64,000 nucleotides of DNA from Thermasporomyces sp036564245 (lineage in GTDB: Bacteria; Actinomycetota; Actinomycetes; Propionibacteriales; Actinopolymorphaceae), in contig DATCKU010000002.1 in the NCBI GenBank assembly GCA_036564245.1, forward strand, positions 142,927 through 206,926. The letters run 5' to 3'. The translations under genes and the position numbers were made by a program. Every line of letters begins with the position of its first letter. Position 1 is the first letter of the stretch. Below are positions 34,769-43,213 of the stretch, piece by piece. The notes beneath the pieces were generated by a model. The model ran no database searches and was not told the DNA's origin. It worked only from the letters and a program-made list of their open reading frames with translations.

Positions 34769-35820
34769 TGAGCACCGACAACCTCAAGGAGGACGAGACA
34801 AGCCCACGCAGCGTGTTCCAGAAGGGCACGGTCATCCCTGCCCATCCGCTCGCGTTGACCCGCGACCGCAAGCTGGACGAGCGCCGCCAGCGCGCCCTCA
34901 CTCGCTACTACCTCGAGGCGGGTGCCGGTGGCCTCGCCGTGGCCGTCCACACGACACAGTTCGCCATCCACGAACCGTCGAGAGGCCTTCTCGCTCCGGT
35001 TCTCGAGCTCGCCGCGGAGACGACACGGGAGTACGCCGACCGGTCCATCGTCCTCGTGGCCGGACTGTCCGGGTCGATGCGACAGGTGGTGGCCGAGGCC
35101 GAGCTCGCCGCGTCGTACGGCTACCACTTCGCGCTGCTCGCGCCATATGGCGCTGACGACCTCACAGAGGACGAACTGCTCGAACGCGCTCGCGTCGTCG
35201 GGGAGATCCTGCCCGTCGTGGGGTTCTACCTGCAGCCCGCGGTCGGCGGCCGCCACCTCTCCCGGCGCTATTGGCGGGCCCTCGCCGACATCGAGAGCGT
35301 CGTCGGGATCAAGGTCGCGCCATTCGATCGGTACGCGACATTGGACGTCGTACGCGGGGTCGGAGAATCGGAACGACGGAACGAGATCGCCCTCTACACC
35401 GGCAACGACGACCACATCATCGGTGATTTGATCACGACCTACCCCAACGGCGCGCAGTTCGTCGGCGGGCTACTCGGCCAATGGGCCGTGTGGGTGAAGA
35501 ACGCCGTCACGGTGCTGAACCTCTCGCGGCGGGCCAAGCAGGGCGATGACCGTGCGCTGCGCACCCTGCTCGGAATGGACTCTGCGCTGACCGACGCCAA
35601 CGCGGCCATCTTCGACATCGACAACGCCTTCCACGGCTGCATCCCCGGCATCCACGAGGTGCTCCGCCGCCAAGGGCTGCTGGAGGGCACCTGGTGCCTG
35701 GACGAGAACGAGGTCTTGAGTCCCCAGCAGATGGCCGAGATCGATCGCATCTGGGCCGCCTACCCACACCTGCGTGACGACGAGTTCGTCGCCGAGAACC
35801 TCGACCGCTGGCTCGCCTGA
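34768..35820 (+). CDS. DapA/dihydrodipicolinate synthase family aldolase-like protein
   Basis: 350 residues from ATG 34768, which overlaps the preceding stop (TGATG). The TIM-barrel pattern of pyruvate-dependent aldolases is visible: VFQKGTVIPAHPLALTRDRK, LTRYYLEAGAGGLAVAVHTT, VVAEAELAASYGYHFALL and GFYLQPAVGGRHLS. The Schiff-base lysine is in SVVGIKVAPFDRYATL. It is longer than DapA (about 290 residues), and its opening PAHPLAL differs from the usual VTP. A keto sugar-acid aldolase or dehydratase role is plausible; the real reaction is unknown. Confidence 0.8.
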   Translation: MSTDNLKEDETSPRSVFQKGTVIPAHPLALTRDRKLDERRQRALTRYYLEAGAGGLAVAVHTTQFAIHEPSRGLLAPVLELAAETTREYADRSIVLVAGLSGSMRQVVAEAELAASYGYHFALLAPYGADDLTEDELLERARVVGEILPVVGFYLQPAVGGRHLSRRYWRALADIESVVGIKVAPFDRYATLDVVRGVGESERRNEIALYTGNDDHIIGDLITTYPNGAQFVGGLLGQWAVWVKNAVTVLNLSRRAKQGDDRALRTLLGMDSALTDANAAIFDIDNAFHGCIPGIHEVLRRQGLLEGTWCLDENEVLSPQQMAEIDRIWAAYPHLRDDEFVAENLDRWLA

Positions 35821-36136
35821 GAGCGTTGTGGTCAGCGACACATCAGCGAATGAACGACACGTCAGGAACCTTCTGCCATTGACCGCCATACGCCACCGTC
35901 ACCCCCGAGCGGTATGCCTACCAGAAGGACGTACCACGGGACGACGACCAGACATGCGGTGCGCGCGAGGTCAGCATCTGACCAAAGGGCACGGCGCAAC
36001 GCCGGAACGGAGAGCTCCAGCCCATCCGTTACCACGCGTGACGTTTGGACACGGTGCCTCCGATTCCCTTCCCCATAGAATTGATCGGCTCCACCGATCC
36101 CGTCCGCTGCGATGCCCCGGAGGCAACCGACCACCG
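35821..36136. other. Intergenic region without recognised genes
   Basis: A 316-base spacer between the DapA-like gene and the membrane protein gene. Reading frames through it show no protein-like pattern, and no strong promoter, hairpin or repeat was found. Confidence 0.5.
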
Positions 36137-36778
36137 ATGCTGCACTCGAAGACAGTCTCCCGGTTCTCTCTGGCTAGCCTGGTTCGTTGTGCCGCGGCGG
36201 CAACCGGCGCGGCCGCCGGCGTCATGCTGGCGCTTCCGATCGGCTCCTTCCTCGCGGTCGTCCTGTTCAAAGAGGTCGGTGCGCCCCTGGCCAAGAGAAT
36301 CGTCACCGATGCCTTAGCACAGAGCGACTCAGCGATCGAGACGATCGTTGTTGCGATCTTTCTGACGATCGCCGCCCTCATGCTGGCTGTCTACGTCGTC
36401 ATCGTGTTGGTTGCTCCCGTGTTCATCTTGGTTCCCATGCTTGCTTCCGCAGCCGCACTGCGGCTGGCGCATGCTGGGTTGATCACGCGCACGCTGTGGC
36501 TCTGGCTGGGGCTTTCGGTCTTTCTCGCCGTGGTGCTGCTCCCGGCCTCGTCACCATTCCACGTACGCCCCGACTGGTGGCTCTGGGCTCTCATGGTCAG
36601 CACCGCAGGCTTCGTCGGTCGCCTGATCGTCGAACTCTGGCAGCCGGAACTCGCGGGCACACCAGCCAGCGTGGGCGACACGTTGCGCAGGTGGAAAACG
36701 CTGCTTCTCGTGTGGGCTGTTCTCCTGAGCGTCGCCATCATCGCGCTAGTCACGCTGGCCCGGTTTCGTGTGGCATGA
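36137..36778 (+). CDS. Integral membrane protein of unknown function
   Basis: 213 residues from ATG 36137. About five hydrophobic segments are visible: AAAATGAAAGVMLALPIGSF, TIVVAIFLTIAALMLAVYVV, VLVAPVFILVPMLASAAALR, TLWLWLGLSVFLAVVLLP and LLLVWAVLLSVAIIALVTLA. No conserved functional residue is recognised. Its 3' end overlaps the convergent methyltransferase gene by 29 bases. The choice of start is tentative because no strong ribosome binding site is seen. Confidence 0.55.
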   Translation: MLHSKTVSRFSLASLVRCAAAATGAAAGVMLALPIGSFLAVVLFKEVGAPLAKRIVTDALAQSDSAIETIVVAIFLTIAALMLAVYVVIVLVAPVFILVPMLASAAALRLAHAGLITRTLWLWLGLSVFLAVVLLPASSPFHVRPDWWLWALMVSTAGFVGRLIVELWQPELAGTPASVGDTLRRWKTLLLVWAVLLSVAIIALVTLARFRVA

Positions 36779-37568
36779 CCGGGCGATGGAGCGATACAGA
36801 CGTCCAGAACGCCTGGAACTCGTCGAAGCGCGGCTCGAACGCTGGATCAGGGAGGCGGAACGCTCGGGTTCGCGGAGTTCCGTTGGCACGGTCAAGCGAT
36901 ACGGACTCGAACGCGTCTGTCACCGACGCCCACCCCAGGTTGGTCTCGTAGTAGCTCACCGCCGTACGCACCGACGGCCACCAGTAGTCGTCCAGGATCA
37001 CAAGCCCACCGGGCTTGACGATCGTGCGCAGGAAGTAGAGGTCCACGAAGACCTCGTGGAACCGGTGACTTCCGTCGACGAACGCCGCATCGGCGCTGAA
37101 CTCGTCCGCGACGAGTTTCGGCAGGGCGGACGACGACGGCTCGGTCACCAATGTCGCAACGTCAGCGAGACCCGCATTTTCCAGGAGCTCCCAGCCGACG
37201 TTGCCGTAGTCCGTTACCTGGAACGGATCGATGATGACGTGCTTCGGGGTCTGCGATGTCGAACCCTGCACCGTGACAAGCGCCTCACCGATGGCAAGTG
37301 CTGAGCTTGCGTAGGCGAGGCCGACCTCGACGACCGTGGTCACACGGTCAGCGACGAGGAGGTCCCGGAGCGCGTCACAGTCTTCTAAAGGGACGGCCAC
37401 GCGGGCGAAGTCGTTGTCGTACGGACGAGTCCGGGGCGGGCCGTGCTCGGCAAGTCGTCGCCGTACGTCTCGTACGCGCTCGATTCTCTGCTCATCCACG
37501 GGCTCCATGCTCCAAGCGGGAACCAGGCAAAAACAAGTCTTGTGTTCACCATGATCGATATGGTTCAT
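36750..37568 (-). CDS. Class I SAM-dependent methyltransferase-like protein
   Basis: 272 residues; ATG 37568 or, more conservatively, ATG 37508. The SAM-binding motif region is VTTVVEVGLAYASSALAIGE, followed by HVIIDPFQ (acidic loop) and ADAAFVDGSHRFHEVFVDLY, then KPGGLVILDDYWWPSV. These are the elements of the Methyltransf_24 group, often linked to sugar or small-molecule modification. The glycine-rich loop is altered (EVGLAYASS), as is common in that group. It ends inside the convergent membrane protein gene. Substrate unknown. Confidence 0.75.
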   Translation of the reverse strand: MNHIDHGEHKTCFCLVPAWSMEPVDEQRIERVRDVRRRLAEHGPPRTRPYDNDFARVAVPLEDCDALRDLLVADRVTTVVEVGLAYASSALAIGEALVTVQGSTSQTPKHVIIDPFQVTDYGNVGWELLENAGLADVATLVTEPSSSALPKLVADEFSADAAFVDGSHRFHEVFVDLYFLRTIVKPGGLVILDDYWWPSVRTAVSYYETNLGWASVTDAFESVSLDRANGTPRTRAFRLPDPAFEPRFDEFQAFWTSVSLHRPVMPHETGPA

Positions 37569-37675
37569 TGGATATGGGGAAAAGCACGCGAGGCGATTCG
37601 TATCTCTCCGGCACGTACACGCACCTTTCCCACTGCGAATGGCCGACGTGACGTGGTAACGGTCAAGCTTCGCTG

Positions 37676-39211
37676 TCAGGCTGGTGGGACGCCGTGGTGC
37701 TTGGCGGGGCGGTGGCGTTCCTTCGTCGAAGCGGCGGCGAGGCGGGCGACGAGCTCCGAACGCAGCTCGTGCGGCTCGACCACGGCGTCGATCACCAAGT
37801 CAGATGCAAGCCGCAGGATGTCGATGTCGTCCTCGTACTCTGCGCGAAGCTTGGCGACGAACGCCTCCCGCTCCTGCGGATCGCTGATCTCGGCGATCTT
37901 GTTGTAGTAGACCGCATTGATCGCCGCCTCCGGTCCCATGACCGCGATCTTGGCAGTGGGCAAGGCGAGACAGGCATCCGGCGAGAAGCCCGGACCGCAC
38001 ATCGCGTAAAGCCCTGCGCCATAAGCCTTTCGTACGATGACCGACACTGCAGGCACCGTGGCCTCCGCGACTGCGGTAATCATCTTGGCGCCCGCCCGGA
38101 TGATGCCCTGACGCTCGACCTCGCTGCCAATCATGAAGCCGGGGACGTCGGCGAGATAGACCAGCGGCACATTGAACGCGTCACACAGCCAGATGAACCG
38201 CGCCGCCTTGTCGGCACTGTCGACGAAGAGCACACCGCCCTTGACGGCCGGGTTGTTCGCGAGCACGCCGACGACCTGACCCTCGAGACATCCGAAACCC
38301 ACGATCAGCTCAGGCGCATAGAGCGGCTTGATCTCGAAGAAGCTCTCGGCGTCGAGCAAGGCGTCGAGGATGTCGTGCATGTCGTAGCCCACGGCCTCCT
38401 CCTCGGGCACGAGTGACGCCGTGAACTCGCGAGCAGGTGGGCGGGGCTCGTAGGACGGCGGCCGGTCCCGCCAGTTCGACGGGACGTACGAGAAGTACTC
38501 CTTGGCGAGCTCGATCGCCTCCGCGTCGTCGCCTGCGAGGAGGTCGCCACAGCCGGAGACCGTCGCGTGCATCCGGGCGCCGCCCATCTCCTCCAGCGAC
38601 ACCTTCTCGCCGACCACCATCTCGGCCATCCGCGGGGAGCCGAGGTACATCGACGCGTTACCTTCGACCATGATGACGATGTCGCAGAACGACGGGATGT
38701 AGGCGCCGCCCGCAGCCGATGGTCCGAACAGGCAACAGATCTGTGCCACCTTCCCGGAAAGCGCAACCTGGTTGGCGAAGATGCGGCCCGCTCCCCTGCG
38801 CCCGGGAAAGAGCTCGACCTGGTCGGTGATCCGAGCGCCAGCGGAGTCGATGAGCCAGAAGACAGGAAGCTCGTCGCGCAACGCGATCTCAGTGATCCGG
38901 ATGATCTTCTCCACGGTACGGGCTCCCCACGAACCCGCCTTGACCGTCGGATCGTTGGCCACGACGAGCGCCGGCCGACCGTCTACCAGCCCACGCCCCG
39001 TGACCACACCGTCGGCCGGCAGCCCGTCGGCGAGAGCGTTGGCAAGCTGACCGTCCTCGACGAACGTGCCGGAATCGACCAACTGCGCGATACGGTCCCG
39101 CACGTAAAGCTTGTTCTGGCTGGCCAGTTTGGCCGCACCTTTGGCATCCGGGCGCAACGTGGCTTCGCGTGCCTCGGCGACTGCCTTGGCGTGATCCTTA
39201 CGTTCGACCAT
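37676..39211 (-). CDS. Acyl-CoA carboxylase, carboxyltransferase (beta) subunit
   Basis: 511 residues from ATG 39211 (AGGAC upstream); GTG 39235 is an alternative. It carries both halves of the carboxyltransferase (crotonase-like) fold. The N-terminal acyl-CoA site includes LIDSAGARITDQVELFPGRR, CCLFGPSAAGGAYIP and VSLEEMGGARMHATVSG. The C-terminal half includes VVGVLANNPAVKGGVLFVDS, LADVPGFMIGSEVERQGIIR and KAYGAGLYAMCG. Together with a biotin carboxylase/BCCP chain it would carboxylate a short or branched acyl-CoA. Its neighbours, an acyl-CoA dehydrogenase and a LiuR-like regulator, favour branched-chain amino-acid or odd-chain catabolism. No alpha chain is in this operon; one lies at 45.3 kb. 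Confidence 0.9.
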   Translation of the reverse strand: MVERKDHAKAVAEAREATLRPDAKGAAKLASQNKLYVRDRIAQLVDSGTFVEDGQLANALADGLPADGVVTGRGLVDGRPALVVANDPTVKAGSWGARTVEKIIRITEIALRDELPVFWLIDSAGARITDQVELFPGRRGAGRIFANQVALSGKVAQICCLFGPSAAGGAYIPSFCDIVIMVEGNASMYLGSPRMAEMVVGEKVSLEEMGGARMHATVSGCGDLLAGDDAEAIELAKEYFSYVPSNWRDRPPSYEPRPPAREFTASLVPEEEAVGYDMHDILDALLDAESFFEIKPLYAPELIVGFGCLEGQVVGVLANNPAVKGGVLFVDSADKAARFIWLCDAFNVPLVYLADVPGFMIGSEVERQGIIRAGAKMITAVAEATVPAVSVIVRKAYGAGLYAMCGPGFSPDACLALPTAKIAVMGPEAAINAVYYNKIAEISDPQEREAFVAKLRAEYEDDIDILRLASDLVIDAVVEPHELRSELVARLAAASTKERHRPAKHHGVPPA

Positions 39212-39235
39212 CACGACCGTCCTGTTGCCACGCAC

Positions 39236-40399
39236 CTAGTCGACCGGAAGGCCCAGGGCACGAGCGATCACGAGCCGCTGGATCTCGCTGGTGCCCTCAC
39301 CGATCTCGAGGATCTTCGCGTCTCGGTAGAAGCGCGCGACCGGATACTCCTCCATGAAACCGTACCCGCCGAATATCTGCGTCGCAGTCCGAGCCGCGCT
39401 GACCGCAGCTTCGCTCGCGAAGAGCTTCGCCTGCGCGGCCGCCTTCTTCACGACGTCGGCCGGCTTGTTCGCATCGACCAGGGATGCTGCCTTGTACGTG
39501 AGCAGACGGCCCGCCTCGACCGCGACCTGAAGGTCGGCGATCCGAAACGCCACACCCTGCTTGCTGCCGATCGGTTTCCCGAACGCGTGCCTGGTGGTGG
39601 CGTACTCCAGCGATGCGTCAAGGCAGCCTTGCGCCAAACCGACGGACAGCGCCGCCAGCGCGATCCGCCCATGGTCGAGGATCGCGAGGAACTGCTTCAA
39701 CCCAGCGCCGCGCTCACCGAGCAGGTGGTCAGCAGGCACCCGCACGTCGTTGAAGGTCAGGGGGTGCGTGTCGGAGGCATGCCAGCCGAGCTTCCGGTAT
39801 CCCGGTTCGACGACGAAACCGGGAGTGCCCGAGGGCACGATGATGGCCGAGATCTCAGGCGACCCGTCCGCAAGCATGCCAGTGCGGGCCGCCACGATCA
39901 CGAACGACGTGATCGGCGTGCCGGAGTTGGTGATGAACTGCTTGGACCCGTTGATCACCCAGTGGTCGTCGACCAGCTCGGCCCGGGTCTTGAGCGCCGC
40001 GGCGTCGGAGCCGGCTTCGGCCTCGGTGAGTCCGAAGCCAGCGAGCGCCTCACCCGTGGCGAGGTCAGGGAGCCAGCGGCGCTTCTGCTCTTCCGTGCCC
40101 CACCGAACAAGCGGACCGACGCCGAGGCCAGCCGCCGCCTCGAGCGTCAGGCCGAGCGACTGGTCGACGCGTCCGATCTCCTCGATCGCGACGCACAGGC
40201 TGGTGAAGTCGCCGCCCGATCCGCCGTACTCCTCCGGCACACCCAGGCCGAACAACCCGAGCTTGCCCATCGCACGGACGGTCTCGACCGGGAAATGGTG
40301 CGTTACGTCCCATTCGGCCGCATGCGGCGCGATCTCCTGCAGCGCGAACTCCCGTACGACTGCCCGAAATTCCTCGTGTTCAGGTGAGAGCTCGAACAT
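39236..40399 (-). CDS. Acyl-CoA dehydrogenase
   Basis: A FAD enzyme of 387 residues that oxidises acyl-CoA to enoyl-CoA. Conserved segments are GGSGGDFTSLCVAIEEIGRV, FGLTEAEAGSDAAAL (signature 1), WVINGSKQFITN, GYGFMEEYPVARFYRDAKIL and IGEGTSEIQRLV. The Glu in that last segment occupies the catalytic-base position used by short- and medium-chain enzymes, unlike isovaleryl-CoA dehydrogenase, whose base lies elsewhere. ATG 40399 lies 20 bases from the palindrome shared with the MerR gene. It is co-transcribed with the carboxylase beta gene downstream. Confidence 0.92.
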   Translation of the reverse strand: MFELSPEHEEFRAVVREFALQEIAPHAAEWDVTHHFPVETVRAMGKLGLFGLGVPEEYGGSGGDFTSLCVAIEEIGRVDQSLGLTLEAAAGLGVGPLVRWGTEEQKRRWLPDLATGEALAGFGLTEAEAGSDAAALKTRAELVDDHWVINGSKQFITNSGTPITSFVIVAARTGMLADGSPEISAIIVPSGTPGFVVEPGYRKLGWHASDTHPLTFNDVRVPADHLLGERGAGLKQFLAILDHGRIALAALSVGLAQGCLDASLEYATTRHAFGKPIGSKQGVAFRIADLQVAVEAGRLLTYKAASLVDANKPADVVKKAAAQAKLFASEAAVSAARTATQIFGGYGFMEEYPVARFYRDAKILEIGEGTSEIQRLVIARALGLPVD

Positions 40400-40418
40400 G
40401 CTGCCAGCCTTCCCTTAC

Positions 40419-40436
40419 GCTTACGTAAACGTAAGC
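40419..40436. promoter_or_regulatory. LiuR/MerR-type palindrome in the divergent promoter
   Basis: GCTTACGTAAACGTAAGC is a perfect inverted repeat of 8-base arms around AA. It lies between the divergent acyl-CoA dehydrogenase and MerR genes, 20 and 32 bases from their starts. It resembles the TTTACGT-ACGTAAA class of operators described for LiuR regulators of branched-chain acyl-CoA catabolism. Confidence 0.75.
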
Positions 40437-40468
40437 ACGCTCGACGCCCTGCCGCAAGGGAATCCGCG

Positions 40469-40846
40469 ATGACCCAGACCTGGACCATCTCCCAACTGGC
40501 GGAGGAGTACGGCGTCACGCTGCGCACGATCCGGTTCTACGAGGACCGCGGCCTGCTCGCGCCCGAGCGCCGCGGCAACCAGCGGATCTTTCACCCTCGG
40601 GACCGGGTGCGGCTGGGGCTGATCCTGCGTGGCCGCAGGTTGGGGTTCTCCCTGCAGGAGATCGCCAAGATCCTGGACATGTACGACGCCGAGCCGGGCG
40701 AGGCGGGCCAGCTGCGGTACCTGCTCGAGCAGATCGCCATACGTCGGGCCGAGCTCGAGCAGCGCCGCCGCGACATCGACAAGACCCTCGAGGAGCTCGC
40801 CGACGTCGAGCGCCGGTGCCGCGAGGAGCTGCGTCGCCTCGGCTGA
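40469..40846 (+). CDS. MerR family transcriptional regulator (LiuR-like)
   Basis: 125 residues. The N-terminal winged HTH is TWTISQLAEEYGVTLRTIRF, then YEDRGLLAPERRGNQRIFHP. The dimerising coiled coil follows (LLEQIAIRRAELEQRRRDID). There are no C-terminal Cys residues of the metal-sensing CueR/ZntR type apart from one isolated Cys, so metal sensing is unlikely. Gene order opposite an acyl-CoA dehydrogenase/carboxylase operon and the palindrome between them match LiuR-type control of branched-chain amino-acid degradation. It precedes a copper ATPase by chance of position; that gene has its own operator. Confidence 0.88.
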   Translation: MTQTWTISQLAEEYGVTLRTIRFYEDRGLLAPERRGNQRIFHPRDRVRLGLILRGRRLGFSLQEIAKILDMYDAEPGEAGQLRYLLEQIAIRRAELEQRRRDIDKTLEELADVERRCREELRRLG

Positions 40847-40903
40847 CCCACGCCTCGACCAGCGCTGCCGAGCACACGGGGAATGGAGCGTGCAGCGGAG
40901 GTG

Positions 40904-40936
40904 TTGCACACGCTTGATACCGCCCGGGGGTATATT
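40904..40936 (+). promoter_or_regulatory. CsoR-like copper operator within a promoter
   Basis: ATACCGCCCGGGGGTAT at 40917-40933 is a near-perfect dyad of the ATACC...GGTAT class bound by copper sensor CsoR. It is flanked by TTGCAC (-35-like, 40904-40909) and TATATT (-10-like, 40931-40936), 21 bases apart. This places the repressor directly over the promoter of the copper ATPase. No csoR gene is in the window. Confidence 0.65.
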
Positions 40937-40963
40937 CCCTGCACGCACCGGAGGACACGTCCC

Positions 40964-43153
40964 ATGGCCAGCAGCGCCGCGAGCGACGACAGGCACGGCA
41001 GCCACCACGACCAGCCCGGCCGCCACGAGCAGCCCAGTCACCACGCGCACCGTCACGAGCACGACGGCCGCCACGGGCACGGCAGCGACAAACACACGGG
41101 GCACGACGAGCACGCCGGACACGACAAACATGCCGGACACGACCCGGCGATGTTCCGCCGCCGATTCTGGCTGAGCCTCCTCCTCACCCTTCCGATCGTG
41201 GTGACCAGCAGCATGGTCATGGAGTGGTTCGGCTACACGATCAGCTTCCCCGGGATCGCCTGGGTCGGACCGGTCCTCGGCTCGATCGTCTTCTGGTATG
41301 GCGGCTGGCCGTTCCTCGCTGGCGGAGTCCACGAGATCCGGCATCGTACGCCGGGCATGATGCTGCTGATCTCGATGGCGATCGTGGTCGCCTACGTCGC
41401 CTCGCTGGCCTCCAGCCTCGGTCTTGTCGACCTTGAGTTCTGGTGGGAGCTCTCCGCCCTTGTCACGATCATGCTGCTCGGCCACTGGCAGGAGATGAAG
41501 GCGATCGGCTCGGCGCAGGGCGCGCTCGCGGCACTCGCAGCCCTGCTTCCCGACGACGCCGAGCGCATCACACCAACGGGGGACGTCGAGCAGGTGGCGG
41601 CGAGCGAGCTGCGGGTTGGTGACCTGGTGCTGGTTCGCCCGGGCGGCCGCGTACCGGCCGACGGCGTCGTGACCGAAGGCTCGGCTGAGCTCGACGAGTC
41701 CATGATCACCGGAGAGTCTCGGCCCGTCCCACGTACGACCGGCCACCGAGTCGTCGCCGGCACCGTGGCCACCGACGCCGCACTCCGGATCGAGGTCACC
41801 GCGGTGGGCGACGACACCGCCTTGGCCGGCATCCAGCGGCTGGTCAGCGAGGCCCAGGCATCACGCGGCAGGGCTCAGGTGCTCGCCGATCGATTCGCCG
41901 GCATGCTCTTCTACATCGCGAGTACGGCAGGCCTGCTCACCTTCATCGCCTGGTGGGCATGGGGAAACGTCGGCGAGTCGGTCACCCGTACGGTCACCGT
42001 GCTGGTCATTGCCTGTCCGCATGCCCTGGGTCTTGCCATTCCCCTGGTGATCTCGCTGTCGACCGCCCTCGCCGCGCGTTCCGGCATCTTGGTCAAGGAC
42101 CGGCTCGCCTTGGAACGCATGCGCACTGTCGACACGGTGCTCTTCGACAAGACGGGCACGCTCACCAAGGGCGAGCACGTCGTGACCGGCGTCGCCGCGG
42201 TCGACGGGGTGAGCGAGTCCGAGCTGCTTCGGATCGCCGCAGCTGTCGAGGCCTTCAGCGAGCACCCGCTAGCCAAGGCGATCGTGCGAGCCGCCCGTGA
42301 CCGTGACCTCGACCCACACGCCGCCACCGACTTCGTCGCTCTAGCCGGCCGTGGTGCGCGCGCCGACATCGACGGGACGACGTACGTGATCGGCGGGCCC
42401 GCACTCCTGCGCGAGCTCACGGCCGAGCCGCCGACCCAGCTGCGGGAAGCCACCAAGGAGTGGGAGAACCGAGGCGCTGCCGTCCTCCATGTGCTTCGCC
42501 AACGCGAGGGCGACGGCTCCTCCACGACCGCCGACGTACTCGGTGCGTTCGCTCTGGAGGACGAGGTACGACCGGAAGCCCGGGAAGCCATCGCGACATT
42601 GCGCCGGCTCGGCATCACGACGATTGCGATGATTACGGGAGACGCTCGGAGTGTCGCCGAAACTGTCGCCTCCGAGCTCGGGTTCCAACCCGACGACGAG
42701 GTGTTCGCCGAGGTGCTGCCGGCCGACAAGGACCGCGTGGTCGCGGAGCTGCAGCAATGTGGGCACACCGTGGCGATGGTGGGCGACGGCGTCAACGACG
42801 CTCCGGCACTGGCCCGAGCCGATGTCGGCGTCGCCATCGGCGCCGGCACGGATGTCGCGATCGAGTCGGCCGGCGTGGTGTTGGCGTCGTCGGATCCGCG
42901 AGCCGTCGGAGCCGTGATCCGACTGTCCCATGCGTCGTACCGCAAGATGGTCGAGAACCTCGCCTGGGCCGCCGGCTACAACGTCGTGGCGATTCCGCTC
43001 GCGGCCGGGGTGTTGGCGTGGGCCGGGATCTCCCTGAGCCCGGCACTCGGCGCCGTCCTCATGTCGCTGTCGACGATCATCGTGGCGTTGAACGCGCAGC
43101 TGTTGCGACGGGTTCGGCTCACAGCCGGGTCGGGTTCTGCTGCCAACACGTAA
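40964..43153 (+). CDS. Copper/heavy-metal P1B-type ATPase (CopB-like, CPH motif)
   Basis: 729 residues from ATG 40964, with GGAGG nine bases upstream. A cytoplasmic N-terminus of about 60 residues is very His/Asp-rich (repeats like GHDEHAGHDKHAGHD) and should bind metal. Eight spans are expected. The transport motif is VIACPHALGLAIP, i.e. CPH rather than CPC, typical of CopB (P1B-3) pumps. Other motifs are DKTGTLTKGEH (phosphorylated Asp), EHPLAKAI (HP locus), MITGESRPVP and VGDGVNDAPALA. It exports Cu(I)/Cu(II) from the cytoplasm. Regulation by a CsoR-type repressor is likely from the upstream dyad. Confidence 0.93.
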   Translation: MASSAASDDRHGSHHDQPGRHEQPSHHAHRHEHDGRHGHGSDKHTGHDEHAGHDKHAGHDPAMFRRRFWLSLLLTLPIVVTSSMVMEWFGYTISFPGIAWVGPVLGSIVFWYGGWPFLAGGVHEIRHRTPGMMLLISMAIVVAYVASLASSLGLVDLEFWWELSALVTIMLLGHWQEMKAIGSAQGALAALAALLPDDAERITPTGDVEQVAASELRVGDLVLVRPGGRVPADGVVTEGSAELDESMITGESRPVPRTTGHRVVAGTVATDAALRIEVTAVGDDTALAGIQRLVSEAQASRGRAQVLADRFAGMLFYIASTAGLLTFIAWWAWGNVGESVTRTVTVLVIACPHALGLAIPLVISLSTALAARSGILVKDRLALERMRTVDTVLFDKTGTLTKGEHVVTGVAAVDGVSESELLRIAAAVEAFSEHPLAKAIVRAARDRDLDPHAATDFVALAGRGARADIDGTTYVIGGPALLRELTAEPPTQLREATKEWENRGAAVLHVLRQREGDGSSTTADVLGAFALEDEVRPEAREAIATLRRLGITTIAMITGDARSVAETVASELGFQPDDEVFAEVLPADKDRVVAELQQCGHTVAMVGDGVNDAPALARADVGVAIGAGTDVAIESAGVVLASSDPRAVGAVIRLSHASYRKMVENLAWAAGYNVVAIPLAAGVLAWAGISLSPALGAVLMSLSTIIVALNAQLLRRVRLTAGSGSAANT

Positions 43154-43213
43154 CGAGTCGTCTCGCGGGATCTGTGCCGGCTCACTCCCGACCAGGCCCT
43201 AACCTAAGGGGCG

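Noticed and set aside
38567..40387. 606-codon plus-strand frame across the carboxylase and acyl-CoA dehydrogenase genes
   Set aside because: It runs across two real genes in antisense and shows no recognisable domain.
40469..40846. MerR protein as copper sensor for the adjacent ATPase
   Set aside because: It lacks the metal-binding Cys pair of CueR-type sensors, and the ATPase promoter carries a CsoR-type dyad; the divergent palindrome points to the acyl-CoA operon.
41100..41160. His/Gly/Asp repeats at the start of the copper ATPase as a possible CRISPR or DNA satellite
   Set aside because: The repeats are coding, in frame, imperfect at DNA level, and explained by a His-rich metal-binding N-terminus.
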